Of a stretch of DNA of 64,000 nucleotides, positions 18,192 to 25,827 are shown piece after piece. How positions within the stretch are numbered: the first letter of the stretch is position 1; every line of letters begins with the position of its first letter. The notes beneath the pieces are model-generated. The model did no database searches. It worked only from the letters and a program-made list of their open reading frames with translations, and had not been told where the DNA came from. The translations under genes were made by a program, and so were the position numbers. Origin of the DNA: Haloplasma contractile SSD-17B (GTDB lineage: Bacteria; Bacillota_I; Bacilli_A; Haloplasmatales; Haloplasmataceae); assembly GCF_000215935.2 (NCBI RefSeq), contig NZ_AFNU02000001.1:186001-250000 (forward strand). Direction: 5' to 3'.

Positions 18192-19115
18192 ATGGATAAG
18201 CAAACCGTTTTAAAAGTTTTTTGTGTAGCAGTTATACTACTTCTTATTGCTTTAATTATTGAAAAGCGACATCCTGTTACTACATTACCAATGGATTATA
18301 GAATTAACGATGAGACTAAAATAAGCTCTGACTTCCTAAATGACTCAAAGCAGGTTACTGTCTATGTTTCAGACTTTAATGATATTATTTTCCCACTGAC
18401 AGTAGACGTAAATGGAGCTAAATCTGAGTTTAAAGACGATATTGAATTAACGTTCTCAATGTTAACAGAATATAGTAATTATTTACCAATGGGAGTTAAA
18501 ACTCTTATACCGCCATCAACGCGTTTAATTGATTACTCCGTTACTGATGGCAACCTAACGTTAAATGTATCGAAAGAATTCCTATATTATAATCAAGCGC
18601 ATTTAGATCATTTAATGGATATATTAACGTATTCATTTACAGAAATGCGAAATATTAATACTGTCACACTCTTATGTGAGGGCAAGGAAATTGAACTAGG
18701 TTTTATAGACACATTTAGTCTCTTGAATAGAAGAAACAGACTGTTGAATACAGTTTATAATGCAGAACAATTATCTGATTCACGTACCGTAACCGTTTAT
18801 TACTACACAGCAGTACACGATGATTATTATTTAGTGCCTGTAAATGTGATCGTTGACAAAAATCAATTAAGTGATCACTTGCTAATTAAAGAGATTTTTA
18901 CATCTTATTACATTAATATTCCCGTAACCTCATATATTAATGAAGAAAATATAATTACTGTTGAGGAACAGTTATCAAATTTGAAATCAGGTTATACTAA
19001 TATAGAGGATGATTTTAGTTTGAAGCAATATTATTATAGTCTGCTTGCAAATAACCAGACTAATAATGATAATGAAGCAGCGGGTTACAATAAATATAGT
19101 GTGGAACTTCGCTAG
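18192..19115 (+). CDS. gerM: GerM-like sporulation/germination protein with two GerM domains
   Basis: The 307 residues begin with one membrane anchor (about 5-24, VLKVFCVAVILLLIALII), then two tandem GerM domains (about 55-160, from VTVYVSDFNDIIFPL, and about 195-290, from RTVTVYYYTAVHDDYYLVP). GerM is needed for sporulation and germination in Bacillus, where it is a lipoprotein; no proper lipobox is seen here, so an uncleaved signal anchor is likelier. The ATG follows AAGGTGATTGAG; an in-frame ATG at 18177 lies before it. A possible SigmaE-like -10, CATATATT, is at 18151-18158. Confidence 0.85.
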   Translation: MDKQTVLKVFCVAVILLLIALIIEKRHPVTTLPMDYRINDETKISSDFLNDSKQVTVYVSDFNDIIFPLTVDVNGAKSEFKDDIELTFSMLTEYSNYLPMGVKTLIPPSTRLIDYSVTDGNLTLNVSKEFLYYNQAHLDHLMDILTYSFTEMRNINTVTLLCEGKEIELGFIDTFSLLNRRNRLLNTVYNAEQLSDSRTVTVYYYTAVHDDYYLVPVNVIVDKNQLSDHLLIKEIFTSYYINIPVTSYINEENIITVEEQLSNLKSGYTNIEDDFSLKQYYYSLLANNQTNNDNEAAGYNKYSVELR

Positions 19116-19141
19116 CATTAGTAAAAAATAGCAAACTATGG

Positions 19142-19147
19142 TATAAT
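19142..19147 (+). promoter_or_regulatory. Extended -10 promoter of rph
   Basis: TATGGTATAAT provides a TGN-extended -10 with TATAAT at 19142-19147, 38 bases before the rph start. No good -35 element is present. It allows rph-rdgB-phosphoesterase expression independent of gerM. Confidence 0.55.
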
Positions 19148-19184
19148 ATTTACTGAAATTTAAAACAAACAAAGGATGGTAATG

Positions 19185-19928
19185 ATGAGACATGACGAAA
19201 GACTAAATGATCAAATAAGAAACGTAACATTTGAACTTGACTATACAATTCATGCCGAAGGGTCTGTACTTGTCTCTTTTGGTAATACAAAGGTTCTTTG
19301 CAATGCATCTATAGATGAAAAAGTTCCAATCTGGTTGCGTGGTGGAAATAAAGGTTGGGTAGCTGCGGAATATTCAATGTTACCAAGAGCAACTGCAACA
19401 AGAAATATTCGTGAAGCAGCAAGAGGAAAATTATCTGGGAGAACAATGGAAATTCAACGTTTAATTGGACGTGCTTTCCGTTCAGTAATCGACTTAGATA
19501 AGCTTGGTGAGCGAACAATTGTAGTTGATTGTGATGTTATACAAGCAGATGGTGGAACTCGTACAGCTTCTATTACAGGAGGATTTTTAGCATTAAAAAT
19601 CGCTGTAAATAAATTATTAAAAGATGGAAAAGTAAAAGAAGATCCAATAAAAGAATATCTAGCAGCTATTTCAGTTGGAATTAATAATGATGATGTTATT
19701 TTAGACTTAGACTATGTTGAGGATTCAAAAGCACAGGTTGATATGAATATTGTAATGACTGAAGGTGGAAACTTTGTAGAAATACAAGGTACTGGTGAAG
19801 AAGCAACGTTTAATGAAAATCAACTTGGAACGATGTTATCGTATGCTAAAAGAGGAATCAGTCAACTAATACTCAAACAACAACATGCACTAGGAGAAAA
19901 TGATGAAGGAACTAGTAATAGCAACTAA
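19185..19928 (+). CDS. rph: Ribonuclease PH
   Basis: A phosphorolytic 3'-5' exoribonuclease that trims tRNA 3' ends. The product has 247 residues from ATG 19185, which lies after AAAGGATGG; the protein then begins [18 protein letters not shown] like Bacillus Rph, and the two ATGs at 19176 and 19182 are less likely. Typical motifs are [37 protein letters not shown] and [18 protein letters not shown]. It overlaps the next gene by 26 bases, as in the rph-rdgB pairs of Bacilli. Confidence 0.96.
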   Translation: MRHDERLNDQIRNVTFELDYTIHAEGSVLVSFGNTKVLCNASIDEKVPIWLRGGNKGWVAAEYSMLPRATATRNIREAARGKLSGRTMEIQRLIGRAFRSVIDLDKLGERTIVVDCDVIQADGGTRTASITGGFLALKIAVNKLLKDGKVKEDPIKEYLAAISVGINNDDVILDLDYVEDSKAQVDMNIVMTEGGNFVEIQGTGEEATFNENQLGTMLSYAKRGISQLILKQQHALGENDEGTSNSN

Positions 19929-20507
19929 AAACAAAGGGAAAATTAAGGAATATGAAGCATTATTTAATAAATTTAATATATCTGTAAAATCGCTTTATGA
20001 TTTTAAGGAACCAATTGATATTGATGAGACCGGTACGACATTTCATGAGAACGCGTTAATTAAAGCAAATACCATAAAAGAACGATACAATATTCCTGTT
20101 TTAGCTGATGACTCAGGATTAGCTGTAGATGCCTTAAATGGTGCACCAGGTATCTATTCGGCACGTTATGCAGGTCTTGAGAAAGATGATCAGGCGAACA
20201 ATTTAAAATTATTAAGAGAACTTGAAGGAGTACCTGAAGCAAAACGTACGCTCCATTTTCCGTGTGTGCCTTGGCATTTGTCATCCCAAATAAAAACCCT
20301 ATTGTTGTAGAAGGACGCTTAGATGGAATAATTAGTATTGAACCAAAAGGGACCAAAGGTTTTGGTTATGACCCACTATTCTATATACCGCAATTAAAAA
20401 AACATGCAGCGGAACTATCGCAGGAAGAAAAATCGGCAATCAGCCACAGAGGTAACGCACTAAGAGAATTAAAGACACATTTAGAAAAGATGTTGGATGA
20501 AAAATGA
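19903..20507 (+). pseudogene. rdgB: XTP/dITP pyrophosphatase RdgB, frameshifted by a 2-bp expansion
   Basis: The enzyme hydrolyses XTP and dITP to keep deaminated purines out of DNA. The first part ([43 protein letters not shown]) is intact to about 20262, but the frame then runs into a stop at 20310. The rest (CALAFVIPNKNP, FGYDPLF, AAELSQEEKSAISHRG) is in another frame from 20262 to 20507. The join lies in GTGTGTG at 20262-20268. Deleting one GT gives RTLHFPCALAFVIP, aligning without gaps with Bacillus RTARFRCALAVSIP, and a 200-residue protein of normal length. The start follows TAGGAG; ATG 19900 is an alternative. Whether the break is fixed, reversible or a sequencing error is open. Confidence 0.88.
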
Positions 20508-21001
20508 AGTTCTTAATTGTAAGTGATACACATGGTATGACTGAAGACTTTATACGTGTCTTTTATGCGTTTAAAGACCAAGTCGATTATTTTATTCACT
20601 GTGGAGATGTAGGGTTTAGTACGCTAGAGTGCAACGAATTAGAGCAATTTATTACAGTTGAAGGAAACTGTGATGCAGGTAATTATCCAGTAGTTGAGAC
20701 GATTCAAAAAGCGGGTAGTAAACATAATATACTAATCACACACGGTCACCTGTTAGATGTTAAATGGAATCTAAATCGCCTTTATTATAAAGCATTGGAG
20801 CAGGATGCAAAGGTTGTATGCTTTGGTCACACCCATCAGCCCTTGTATAATCGAATAAATGACGTTGTCTTGATTAATCCGGGTAGTTTATTCGCAAATC
20901 GTGGTGTACGAGGAAAGACATTTGCTATTTTAACGTTGGATAATGATCATATAAATGTAACCCATTATAATGCAGAAACGTTTACACCTTATACACTATA
21001 A
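20504..21001 (+). CDS. YfcE/MJ0936-family metallophosphoesterase (YsnB-like)
   Basis: The 165-residue calcineurin-like phosphodiesterase has all metal-binding motifs: SDTHG, CGDVG, EGNCD, ITHGH and FGHTHQP. Family members hydrolyse phosphodiesters in vitro; the physiological substrate is uncertain. Its ATG overlaps the rdgB stop (ATGA), so it may be translationally coupled to rdgB; the frameshift in rdgB would weaken that coupling. The order rph-rdgB-ysnB is conserved with Bacillus. Confidence 0.92.
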   Translation: MKFLIVSDTHGMTEDFIRVFYAFKDQVDYFIHCGDVGFSTLECNELEQFITVEGNCDAGNYPVVETIQKAGSKHNILITHGHLLDVKWNLNRLYYKALEQDAKVVCFGHTHQPLYNRINDVVLINPGSLFANRGVRGKTFAILTLDNDHINVTHYNAETFTPYTL

Positions 21002-21002
21002 A

Positions 21003-21027
21003 AAACACCTGTCCAGGTGTTTTTTTA
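21003..21027 (+). terminator. Rho-independent terminator
   Basis: AAACACCT and AGGTGTTT arms around GTCC are followed by a T run, just after the phosphoesterase stop. The A-rich opposite side may also serve the convergent bcp gene. Confidence 0.88.
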
Positions 21028-21056
21028 TAGTTCAATACTATACCGCCATGACTAAA

Positions 21057-21497
21057 TTAAGAACGATTTTTTAAATATTCGAGTACTTCATTCGGATGGG
21101 TTTTCGCTTTCACAGTATTAAAAACGTTTTCTAAATCGCCTTTTTCACTAATTATATATGTTTTACGCGCTACCTTTGTCTCGTCTTTAGTAGCACCTAG
21201 CACAGACAGTAACTCTAAATCTTTATCTACTAACAGGTTAAATGGTAAGCAATGTTTGTCGATAAAATTATGATGAGATTTCATCGAATTCTTATTAATT
21301 CCGATCACAATAGCATTCTGTTTTATAATTTCCTCGTGTAAGTCTCGAAATCTTTTAGCTTCTACTGTACACCCTGGTGTATTGTCGCGTGGATACGTAT
21401 ATAGTACAATGACTTTTCCTTTATAATCTTCTGTTTTATGATCGTTTCCATCTGTTCCGGGTAGGTTGAAATCAACATAATCTCCAATTTGCAACAT
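21057..21497 (-). CDS. bcp: Thioredoxin-dependent peroxiredoxin (BCP/PrxQ family)
   Basis: The 146-residue enzyme reduces hydroperoxides. The peroxidatic Cys is in TPGCTVEA, with the usual upstream YPRDNTPG. The resolving Cys that PrxQ proteins often carry five residues later is absent (EAKRFRD instead); a second Cys is in KHCLPF, so the enzyme may act as a 1-Cys type or use that residue. GAGGTGATACC precedes the ATG. It is transcribed opposite to the phosphoesterase and divergently from the 5S rRNA. Confidence 0.92.
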   Translation of the reverse strand: MLQIGDYVDFNLPGTDGNDHKTEDYKGKVIVLYTYPRDNTPGCTVEAKRFRDLHEEIIKQNAIVIGINKNSMKSHHNFIDKHCLPFNLLVDKDLELLSVLGATKDETKVARKTYIISEKGDLENVFNTVKAKTHPNEVLEYLKNRS

Positions 21498-21519
21498 GGT
21501 ATCACCTCTTTCATCTTCT

Positions 21520-21549
21520 ATTATAGCTTAATTATAATTATCAAATCAA
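21520..21549 (-). promoter_or_regulatory. SigmaA-type promoter of bcp
   Basis: On the minus strand TTGATT (21549-21544) and TATAAT (21525-21520) are 18 bases apart, placed just upstream of bcp. Confidence 0.55.
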
Positions 21550-21584
21550 AAATAACGCTTTTATAAAAAAAAATAAAAAAATGC

Positions 21585-21613
21585 TTTACAATTATTTTCT
21601 TATAAGCTATAAT
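21585..21613 (+). promoter_or_regulatory. Strong SigmaA-type promoter of the 5S rRNA-tRNA-Gly unit
   Basis: TTTACA (21585-21590) and TATAAT (21608-21613) are spaced by exactly 17 bases, placing the start close to 21620, a few bases before the 5S gene. No 23S sequence lies upstream. Confidence 0.85.
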
Positions 21614-21625
21614 ATCTATTGTTGA

Positions 21626-21735
21626 GTCTAGTGATGATAACGAGGAGGAAACACCTGTTCCCATACCGAACACAGTAGTTAAGCTCCTTAGTGCCGATGG
21701 TAGTTCGTAAGAGCCAGAGTAGGTAGTTGCTAGGC
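21626..21735 (+). rRNA. rrf: 5S ribosomal RNA (stand-alone)
   Basis: The terminal helix is formed by GTCTAGT (21626-21632) and GCTAGGC (21729-21735). The internal sequence includes the conserved CCCATACCGAACACAG and the loop region TTAAGCTC. The upstream gene is bcp on the other strand, so this copy is not the tail of a 16S-23S-5S operon; it has its own promoter and is followed after 8 bases by tRNA-Gly. End points may be off by a few bases. Confidence 0.92.
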
Positions 21736-21743
21736 AGTATAAT

Positions 21744-21817
21744 GCGGGCGTAGTTTAATGGTAGAACTTCAGCCTTCCAAGCTGACTGTGTGGGTTCGAT
21801 TCCCATCGCCCGCTCCA
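21744..21817 (+). tRNA. tRNA-Gly (anticodon TCC)
   Basis: The acceptor stem is GCGGGCG (21744-21750) with CGCCCGC (21807-21813). The anticodon loop CTTCCAA between TCAGC and GCTGA gives anticodon TCC. The T arm GTGGGTTCGATTCCCAT is canonical and CCA is encoded (21815-21817). It is co-transcribed with the 5S rRNA. Confidence 0.97.
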
Positions 21818-21827
21818 TACTAACTGC

Positions 21828-21858
21828 AAAAACTGTCTTTTAAAGACAGTTTTTTTAT
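21828..21858 (+). terminator. Rho-independent terminator of the 5S-tRNA-Gly unit
   Basis: ACTGTC and GACAGT arms, extended by A/T pairs, are followed by TTTTTTT (about 21850-21857). Confidence 0.9.
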
Positions 21859-21940
21859 ATACTTATAACGAAGTATGAATTATATAAGGTGCTTTTGGAT
21901 AAACTAATGTCAAATCTGTATTGAAATGAGTGACTTATGA

Positions 21941-22357
21941 ATGGATCATAAACATAAATTAATCATTGCCTTTTCTATAATGGCTATACTCTACTTTAGT
22001 ATGCAGACGAATAAGACGTTTGCAGCTTATGAAAATTATGACTTATATCATTCCACCCATCACGATTTAACAGGAAACAATAAGAAGGATCAGCTGATCA
22101 TTTATAAAGATGTTGTAGAAGAAAGAATTGCTATACATATTATTTCGGATGACTTTAACACTTATATCTTAGAGGGAATCAACATTCAGGTTGATGATTC
22201 TATTACTACTTTAAATGTTGCATTTAAGGATTTTAATTATGACGGTATAGATGATATCATTCTCTATACAAATAAACCAGACAAAGTTCCTATTTACATT
22301 TTTGGTTATAACACTAATATCAATCAATTTGACTTACTATCTAATTTTTACGTATAA
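21941..22357 (+). CDS. Secreted protein of unknown function with FG-GAP/VCBS-like repeats
   Basis: The 138 residues start with a Sec signal peptide (HKHKLIIAFSIMAILYFSM, probably cut near TFAA). The mature part has two short Asp-rich strand-turn elements, HDLTGNNKKDQLIIY and DFNYDGIDDIILYT, that resemble the calcium-binding loops of FG-GAP/VCBS repeats found in secreted Bacilli proteins. I do not recognise a specific family. A weak ribosome binding site (GAGTGA) precedes the ATG. It lies alone between two tRNA genes. Confidence 0.7.
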   Translation: MDHKHKLIIAFSIMAILYFSMQTNKTFAAYENYDLYHSTHHDLTGNNKKDQLIIYKDVVEERIAIHIISDDFNTYILEGINIQVDDSITTLNVAFKDFNYDGIDDIILYTNKPDKVPIYIFGYNTNINQFDLLSNFYV

Positions 22358-22416
22358 CAATGTATTTATATGCCTATCAATAAACGTTTATTTTTAAAAA
22401 AATATCATAAAAAGGG

Positions 22417-22444
22417 TTGTAATTTTTCAAAAAATCACTATAAT
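22417..22444 (+). promoter_or_regulatory. Upstream promoter P1 of tRNA-Arg
   Basis: TTGTAA (22417-22422) and TATAAT (22439-22444) are 16 bases apart. It is the first of two promoters in front of tRNA-Arg. Confidence 0.6.
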
Positions 22445-22522
22445 ATATAGTGTGCTTAAAAAGCGATAAGATTCTACAAAATTCGACATCAAAACTTTAT
22501 TGAAAAAAGTTTTGAAAAGTAC

Positions 22523-22551
22523 TTGCTTTTTCCTTCGAAATTCGATATAAT
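22523..22551 (+). promoter_or_regulatory. Proximal promoter P2 of tRNA-Arg
   Basis: TTGCTT (22523-22528) and TATAAT (22546-22551) are 17 bases apart, 31 bases before the tRNA. Confidence 0.75.
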
Positions 22552-22582
22552 CGTAAACGTCGCTAATAATAAACCTAAATTT

Positions 22583-22659
22583 GTCCACGTAGTTCAGCAG
22601 GATAGAACACAGGCCTTCTAAGCCTGGTGTCGGGGGTTCGAGTCCTCCCGTGGGCGCCA
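22583..22659 (+). tRNA. tRNA-Arg (anticodon TCT)
   Basis: The acceptor stem GTCCACG pairs with CGTGGGC (22649-22655). The anticodon loop CTTCTAA between CAGGC and GCCTG gives TCT, which reads AGA/AGG. The T arm CGGGGGTTCGAGTCCTCCC is canonical, and CCA is encoded at 22657-22659. Confidence 0.97.
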
Positions 22660-22664
22660 TAAAA

Positions 22665-22718
22665 AAAGCTGTATTAAAACGAGATTTATTTAAATAACGT
22701 TTTAATACAGCTTTTTTA
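22665..22718 (+). terminator. Rho-independent terminator of tRNA-Arg
   Basis: A 17-bp stem, AAAGCTGTATTAAAACG (22665-22681) with its complement at 22698-22714, is followed by Ts. Confidence 0.93.
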
Positions 22719-22931
22719 TTATTTAATTAAATAACTGATCCCCTCTTTCTTATCTTTTTTTATTTTCTGGGTACAATGGTGTTGACTACTAAAAATAGGT
22801 AATGTAAAATTAACGTATAACATGTAGTATTTTGTCTAATTCTCTGGTTATGGTTTAATAATAAATAGTTTAAGCTTTTAAATAAAATAGGTACAATAAC
22901 TCACATCGATATTGTTTTAGGAGGAGATAGT

Positions 22932-24545
22932 ATGAATCTGCAAACTTTTGATACGAGATGTCAAAATGTAGAAGACACTTTGGACCATAACTTTAAGGTA
23001 ACACAGATTAGGGAATATGTTCGGCGTAATATAAATATTTCAAGCCACAACGTAGTCGCTTTAAATGGTGATGCAGGAAGTGGAAAGAGTAGTCTTCTAG
23101 GAACTTTATTTAAAGTATTAGACAAAGAGTTTTTTACGTTAAAATTCAATGTATGGAAATATGAGAATGAAAACACATTATCACTATCTTTACTACATTA
23201 CTTTTTAAGTCGCACGGAATCTATGTTCAAACATAGTTCAAGTGATGATCTTTCAAAAGTTCTTAAACTAATGGGGGAGTACATACTGACAGAAAAAAGT
23301 GATTTGACTAACTTATTTAAAAACTATGAGAATGAACTATTCTATATTGATTATAACTATAATAAAATATCTATAAATATCTATAAAGATCATATAAAAG
23401 TCATAGAGTTTAAAGAGAATCACGTAAGAAAACAAGAAACAATTGATAGCCGGTTTAAATTACGTGAAGTTTTTGAATATTTATTTTCTTTGTATTTAGA
23501 TTTAATTATAAAGAGAGAAAACAACGTGATAATAATCATAGATGAATTAGACACCTATCAGGCCTCAAAGATATTAGAATTTATTAGTAATATAAATCAT
23601 CTTTTTGCTAACAACTCCAAACTTTTTTTCATAATTGGAATTGATGAAGAATCTCTAATTCAAACAATTACTAAAGAATTTGATAATAAGCATCAGGCCA
23701 AACTGTATTTAGAACGTTTGTTTTCATTTACATTTAATATGCCTAAAGGGGATAGTTCAAAAAAAATTGTCAGGAAATTTTTTGGAAATAATTGTGAACT
23801 AATAGCTGATTTTTTTGATGTAATTAACTTTACTAATCCAAGAAAAGTATTAAAAGTAATCAAACGCTACTATTCTTTAGTCGAGATTAAAACAAATACA
23901 ACATTATCTAAAGATATAAGAAGTCTCATACCTGATGTAATTATGAATGAAAACTCATTTAAAGAGACTAAGCATAAACAGACATGGAATACAATCATTG
24001 TGTTGTACTTTATCATATTGTATGATTTTTATGGTCAAGAGTATGATGACTTTAAGAACTATTATGGTAGATTTGTTGAGTATGTAAATTTTCTTAATAA
24101 AAATAATCGCGTTCAAAATAAGAATAACTATAGCCAACTTCGTATTGATCATTTACATGAAAAAACCTTAGCTGATATTTTTGCTTTTGAAAAAAAGAAA
24201 TCGAATAACTATGGTTCTACAACCTACTTATCACCAACGTATAATCACTTTTTAGCATCTAAAACGTCTTCAGACTATAAGCCGTTAGCACTTATGTATT
24301 TATTCATGCCAAGACTTGAAAAAATTATTGATATCTATAATCCAAAGTATACACAAAAAAGTTCCGAATTAAATATGAATATAAATCCGTCTGACTTTAT
24401 AAAGATTTCATTTGATTTTGAGAAAAATATTCAATATCGGTTTACAAGGTTTTTATTAAGTAATATAGGTGAAGACGCTATTATGAAAATGGATGCTGAA
24501 TATCACTTTACATTTTTATTTGATATGATTGAAAAATTATGTTAG
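22932..24545 (+). CDS. KAP-family P-loop NTPase
   Basis: The 537-residue protein has a Walker A motif GDAGSGKSS (about 46-54), a strand FNVWKYENE typical of KAP NTPases (about 74-82) and a Walker B VIIIIDELDTYQ (about 200) followed by a sensor-like region (LFFIIGIDEESLIQ). The C-terminal ~200 residues are not recognised. Unlike classical KAP proteins I see no clear pair of membrane helices inserted in the NTPase domain. KAP proteins include PifA, which causes phage exclusion, so a defence role is plausible but unproven. It follows a tRNA-Arg terminator, and its AGGAGGAGATAGT ribosome binding site is strong. Confidence 0.78.
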   Translation: MNLQTFDTRCQNVEDTLDHNFKVTQIREYVRRNINISSHNVVALNGDAGSGKSSLLGTLFKVLDKEFFTLKFNVWKYENENTLSLSLLHYFLSRTESMFKHSSSDDLSKVLKLMGEYILTEKSDLTNLFKNYENELFYIDYNYNKISINIYKDHIKVIEFKENHVRKQETIDSRFKLREVFEYLFSLYLDLIIKRENNVIIIIDELDTYQASKILEFISNINHLFANNSKLFFIIGIDEESLIQTITKEFDNKHQAKLYLERLFSFTFNMPKGDSSKKIVRKFFGNNCELIADFFDVINFTNPRKVLKVIKRYYSLVEIKTNTTLSKDIRSLIPDVIMNENSFKETKHKQTWNTIIVLYFIILYDFYGQEYDDFKNYYGRFVEYVNFLNKNNRVQNKNNYSQLRIDHLHEKTLADIFAFEKKKSNNYGSTTYLSPTYNHFLASKTSSDYKPLALMYLFMPRLEKIIDIYNPKYTQKSSELNMNINPSDFIKISFDFEKNIQYRFTRFLLSNIGEDAIMKMDAEYHFTFLFDMIEKLC

Positions 24546-24577
24546 TTTATTAGTATCAAGATAGGATAGGTGATAAG

Positions 24578-24769
24578 ATGGTAAGTAAAGAAAAATTAAA
24601 TCGTATTAATGAATTGTCAAAAAAATCAAAAGAAGAAGGACTTAATACAGCGGAGAAAGAAGAACAACATGAACTAAGAACTGAGTATCTTAAAGTATTC
24701 AGGGAACGTTTTAAGAAAAAGCTAGATTCAATTGAAATTGTTGATGATGAAACAGGAAACAATACATAA
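24578..24769 (+). CDS. DUF896/YnzC-family protein (copy 1)
   Basis: The 63-residue protein has the two-helix YnzC pattern: INELSKKSKEEGLNTAEKEEQ, a turn, then LRTEYLKVFRERFKKKLDSI. YnzC in Bacillus is encoded with SOS-induced yneA; its function is unknown. AGGTGATAAG precedes the ATG, 32 bases after the KAP gene, so they could share a transcript. A second family member is at 28973-29212. Confidence 0.85.
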   Translation: MVSKEKLNRINELSKKSKEEGLNTAEKEEQHELRTEYLKVFRERFKKKLDSIEIVDDETGNNT

Positions 24770-24784
24770 TCAATTATTAAACTG

Positions 24785-24813
24785 ACTGTAGTCATTACAC
24801 TACAGTTTTTTTA
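24785..24813 (+). terminator. Rho-independent terminator
   Basis: ACTGTAGT (24785-24792) pairs with ACTACAGT (24799-24806), followed by a T run. Confidence 0.9.
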
Positions 24814-24838
24814 ATACATAATCAGGAGGTCCGATGAT

Positions 24839-25501
24839 ATGACTCAAAATCAAGTAATCGATCAAATCAGACAGTTTGTAAAACAGAAATTAGATAATGA
24901 AGGTACCGGTCACGATTGGTGGCATATTGAACGCGTATATAATCTAGCTATTGCTTTGGCTAAACGCGAAGGGGCTGATTTGTTCACTGTTAAAGTTGCT
25001 GCATTGTTACATGATATTGCTGATCACAAATTTAATAATGGTAATAGTGCGATAGGTGCTAAAATTGCTAAACAATTATTAATTGAGTGTGGATGTAAAG
25101 CAGAACTTGCTGAGACGGTCTATACAATCATTAATACGATGTCTTATAAGGGGGGGACGGTCAGTTCAAAACAAGAAACACTTGAAGGTAAGGTAGTTCA
25201 GGATGCAGATCGGCTTGATGCACTTGGAGCAATTGGGATTGCTAGAACCTTTGCATATGGTGGAAGTAAAGGGAGAGAACTCTATAACCCAGAAATTAAA
25301 CCACAACAGTATGAGAATTTTGAGAGTTACAAGAAGAGTAATTCACCTACGCTTAACCATTTTTATGAGAAGTTATTATTGTTAAAGGATTTAATGAATA
25401 CAGAAAGTGCAACAGAGTTAGCTAAAAAAAGAACTGAGTATATGAAACAATACTTACAACAGTTTTATAGTGAATGGGATGCTCTTGATTTTGATGCATA
25501 G
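24839..25501 (+). CDS. HD-domain phosphohydrolase (YedJ/YpgQ-like)
   Basis: The 220-residue protein has the HD superfamily metal ligands: HDWWHIERVYN near residue 26, ALLHDIADHKF (HD pair near 60) and VVQDADRLDALGAIGIARTFAYGG, whose Asp is the final ligand. This arrangement matches the YedJ/YpgQ group, some of which hydrolyse nucleotides or pyrophosphate compounds. The physiological substrate is unknown. AGGAGGTCCGATGAT precedes the ATG and a terminator follows, so it is probably monocistronic. Confidence 0.87.
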   Translation: MTQNQVIDQIRQFVKQKLDNEGTGHDWWHIERVYNLAIALAKREGADLFTVKVAALLHDIADHKFNNGNSAIGAKIAKQLLIECGCKAELAETVYTIINTMSYKGGTVSSKQETLEGKVVQDADRLDALGAIGIARTFAYGGSKGRELYNPEIKPQQYENFESYKKSNSPTLNHFYEKLLLLKDLMNTESATELAKKRTEYMKQYLQQFYSEWDALDFDA

Positions 25502-25516
25502 ATTTATTAAATGTTT

Positions 25517-25550
25517 GAGCGGTTTAATTATTTAAATCGTTCTTTTTTTA
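25517..25550 (+). terminator. Rho-independent terminator
   Basis: GAGCGGTTTAA and TTAAATCGTTC arms with G-T wobbles are followed by TTTTTTT, shortly after the HD gene. Confidence 0.82.
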
Positions 25551-25761
25551 CGTAGTTAGTGGAGCTAATTTCTATTAATACTATTTTTTCATTGTATAAA
25601 TGACTTAAGAAATAAAGCGTGGTTAATTTCATTATTAGTTTATAATTTCTAATCCCGCTAGTGGTAGTGTTTGGAAAAATCAAAAAAGTTGGGAAGAGTA
25701 ATAAAAAGGTCGGTATTTATATAAGAGAATGAGATTTTTGTTTAAACATTAATAATTAATC

Positions 25762-25796
25762 GAAACGTTTCACTTATAAGAAGTTTATGATATAAT
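25762..25796 (+). promoter_or_regulatory. Promoter with overlapping palindrome, aldo/keto reductase gene
   Basis: TTTCAC (25768-25773) and TATAAT (25791-25796) are 17 bases apart. The 10-bp palindrome GAAACGTTTC (25762-25771) overlaps the -35 element, a good position for a repressor; it also partly resembles a CcpA cre site, but that match is incomplete. Confidence 0.55.
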
Positions 25797-25827
25797 AGAT
25801 TTAATAATATCAATAAGGAGGATTCAT

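Noticed and set aside
20240-20275. Programmed -1 ribosomal frameshift in rdgB
   Set aside because: There is no X-XXY-YYZ slippery heptamer in the right frame and no strong downstream stem; the 2-bp GT expansion gives a gap-free alignment to the family.
21600-22660. Minus-strand frames across the 5S/tRNA-Gly and tRNA-Arg genes
   Set aside because: They lie over structural RNA genes and have no supporting start signals.
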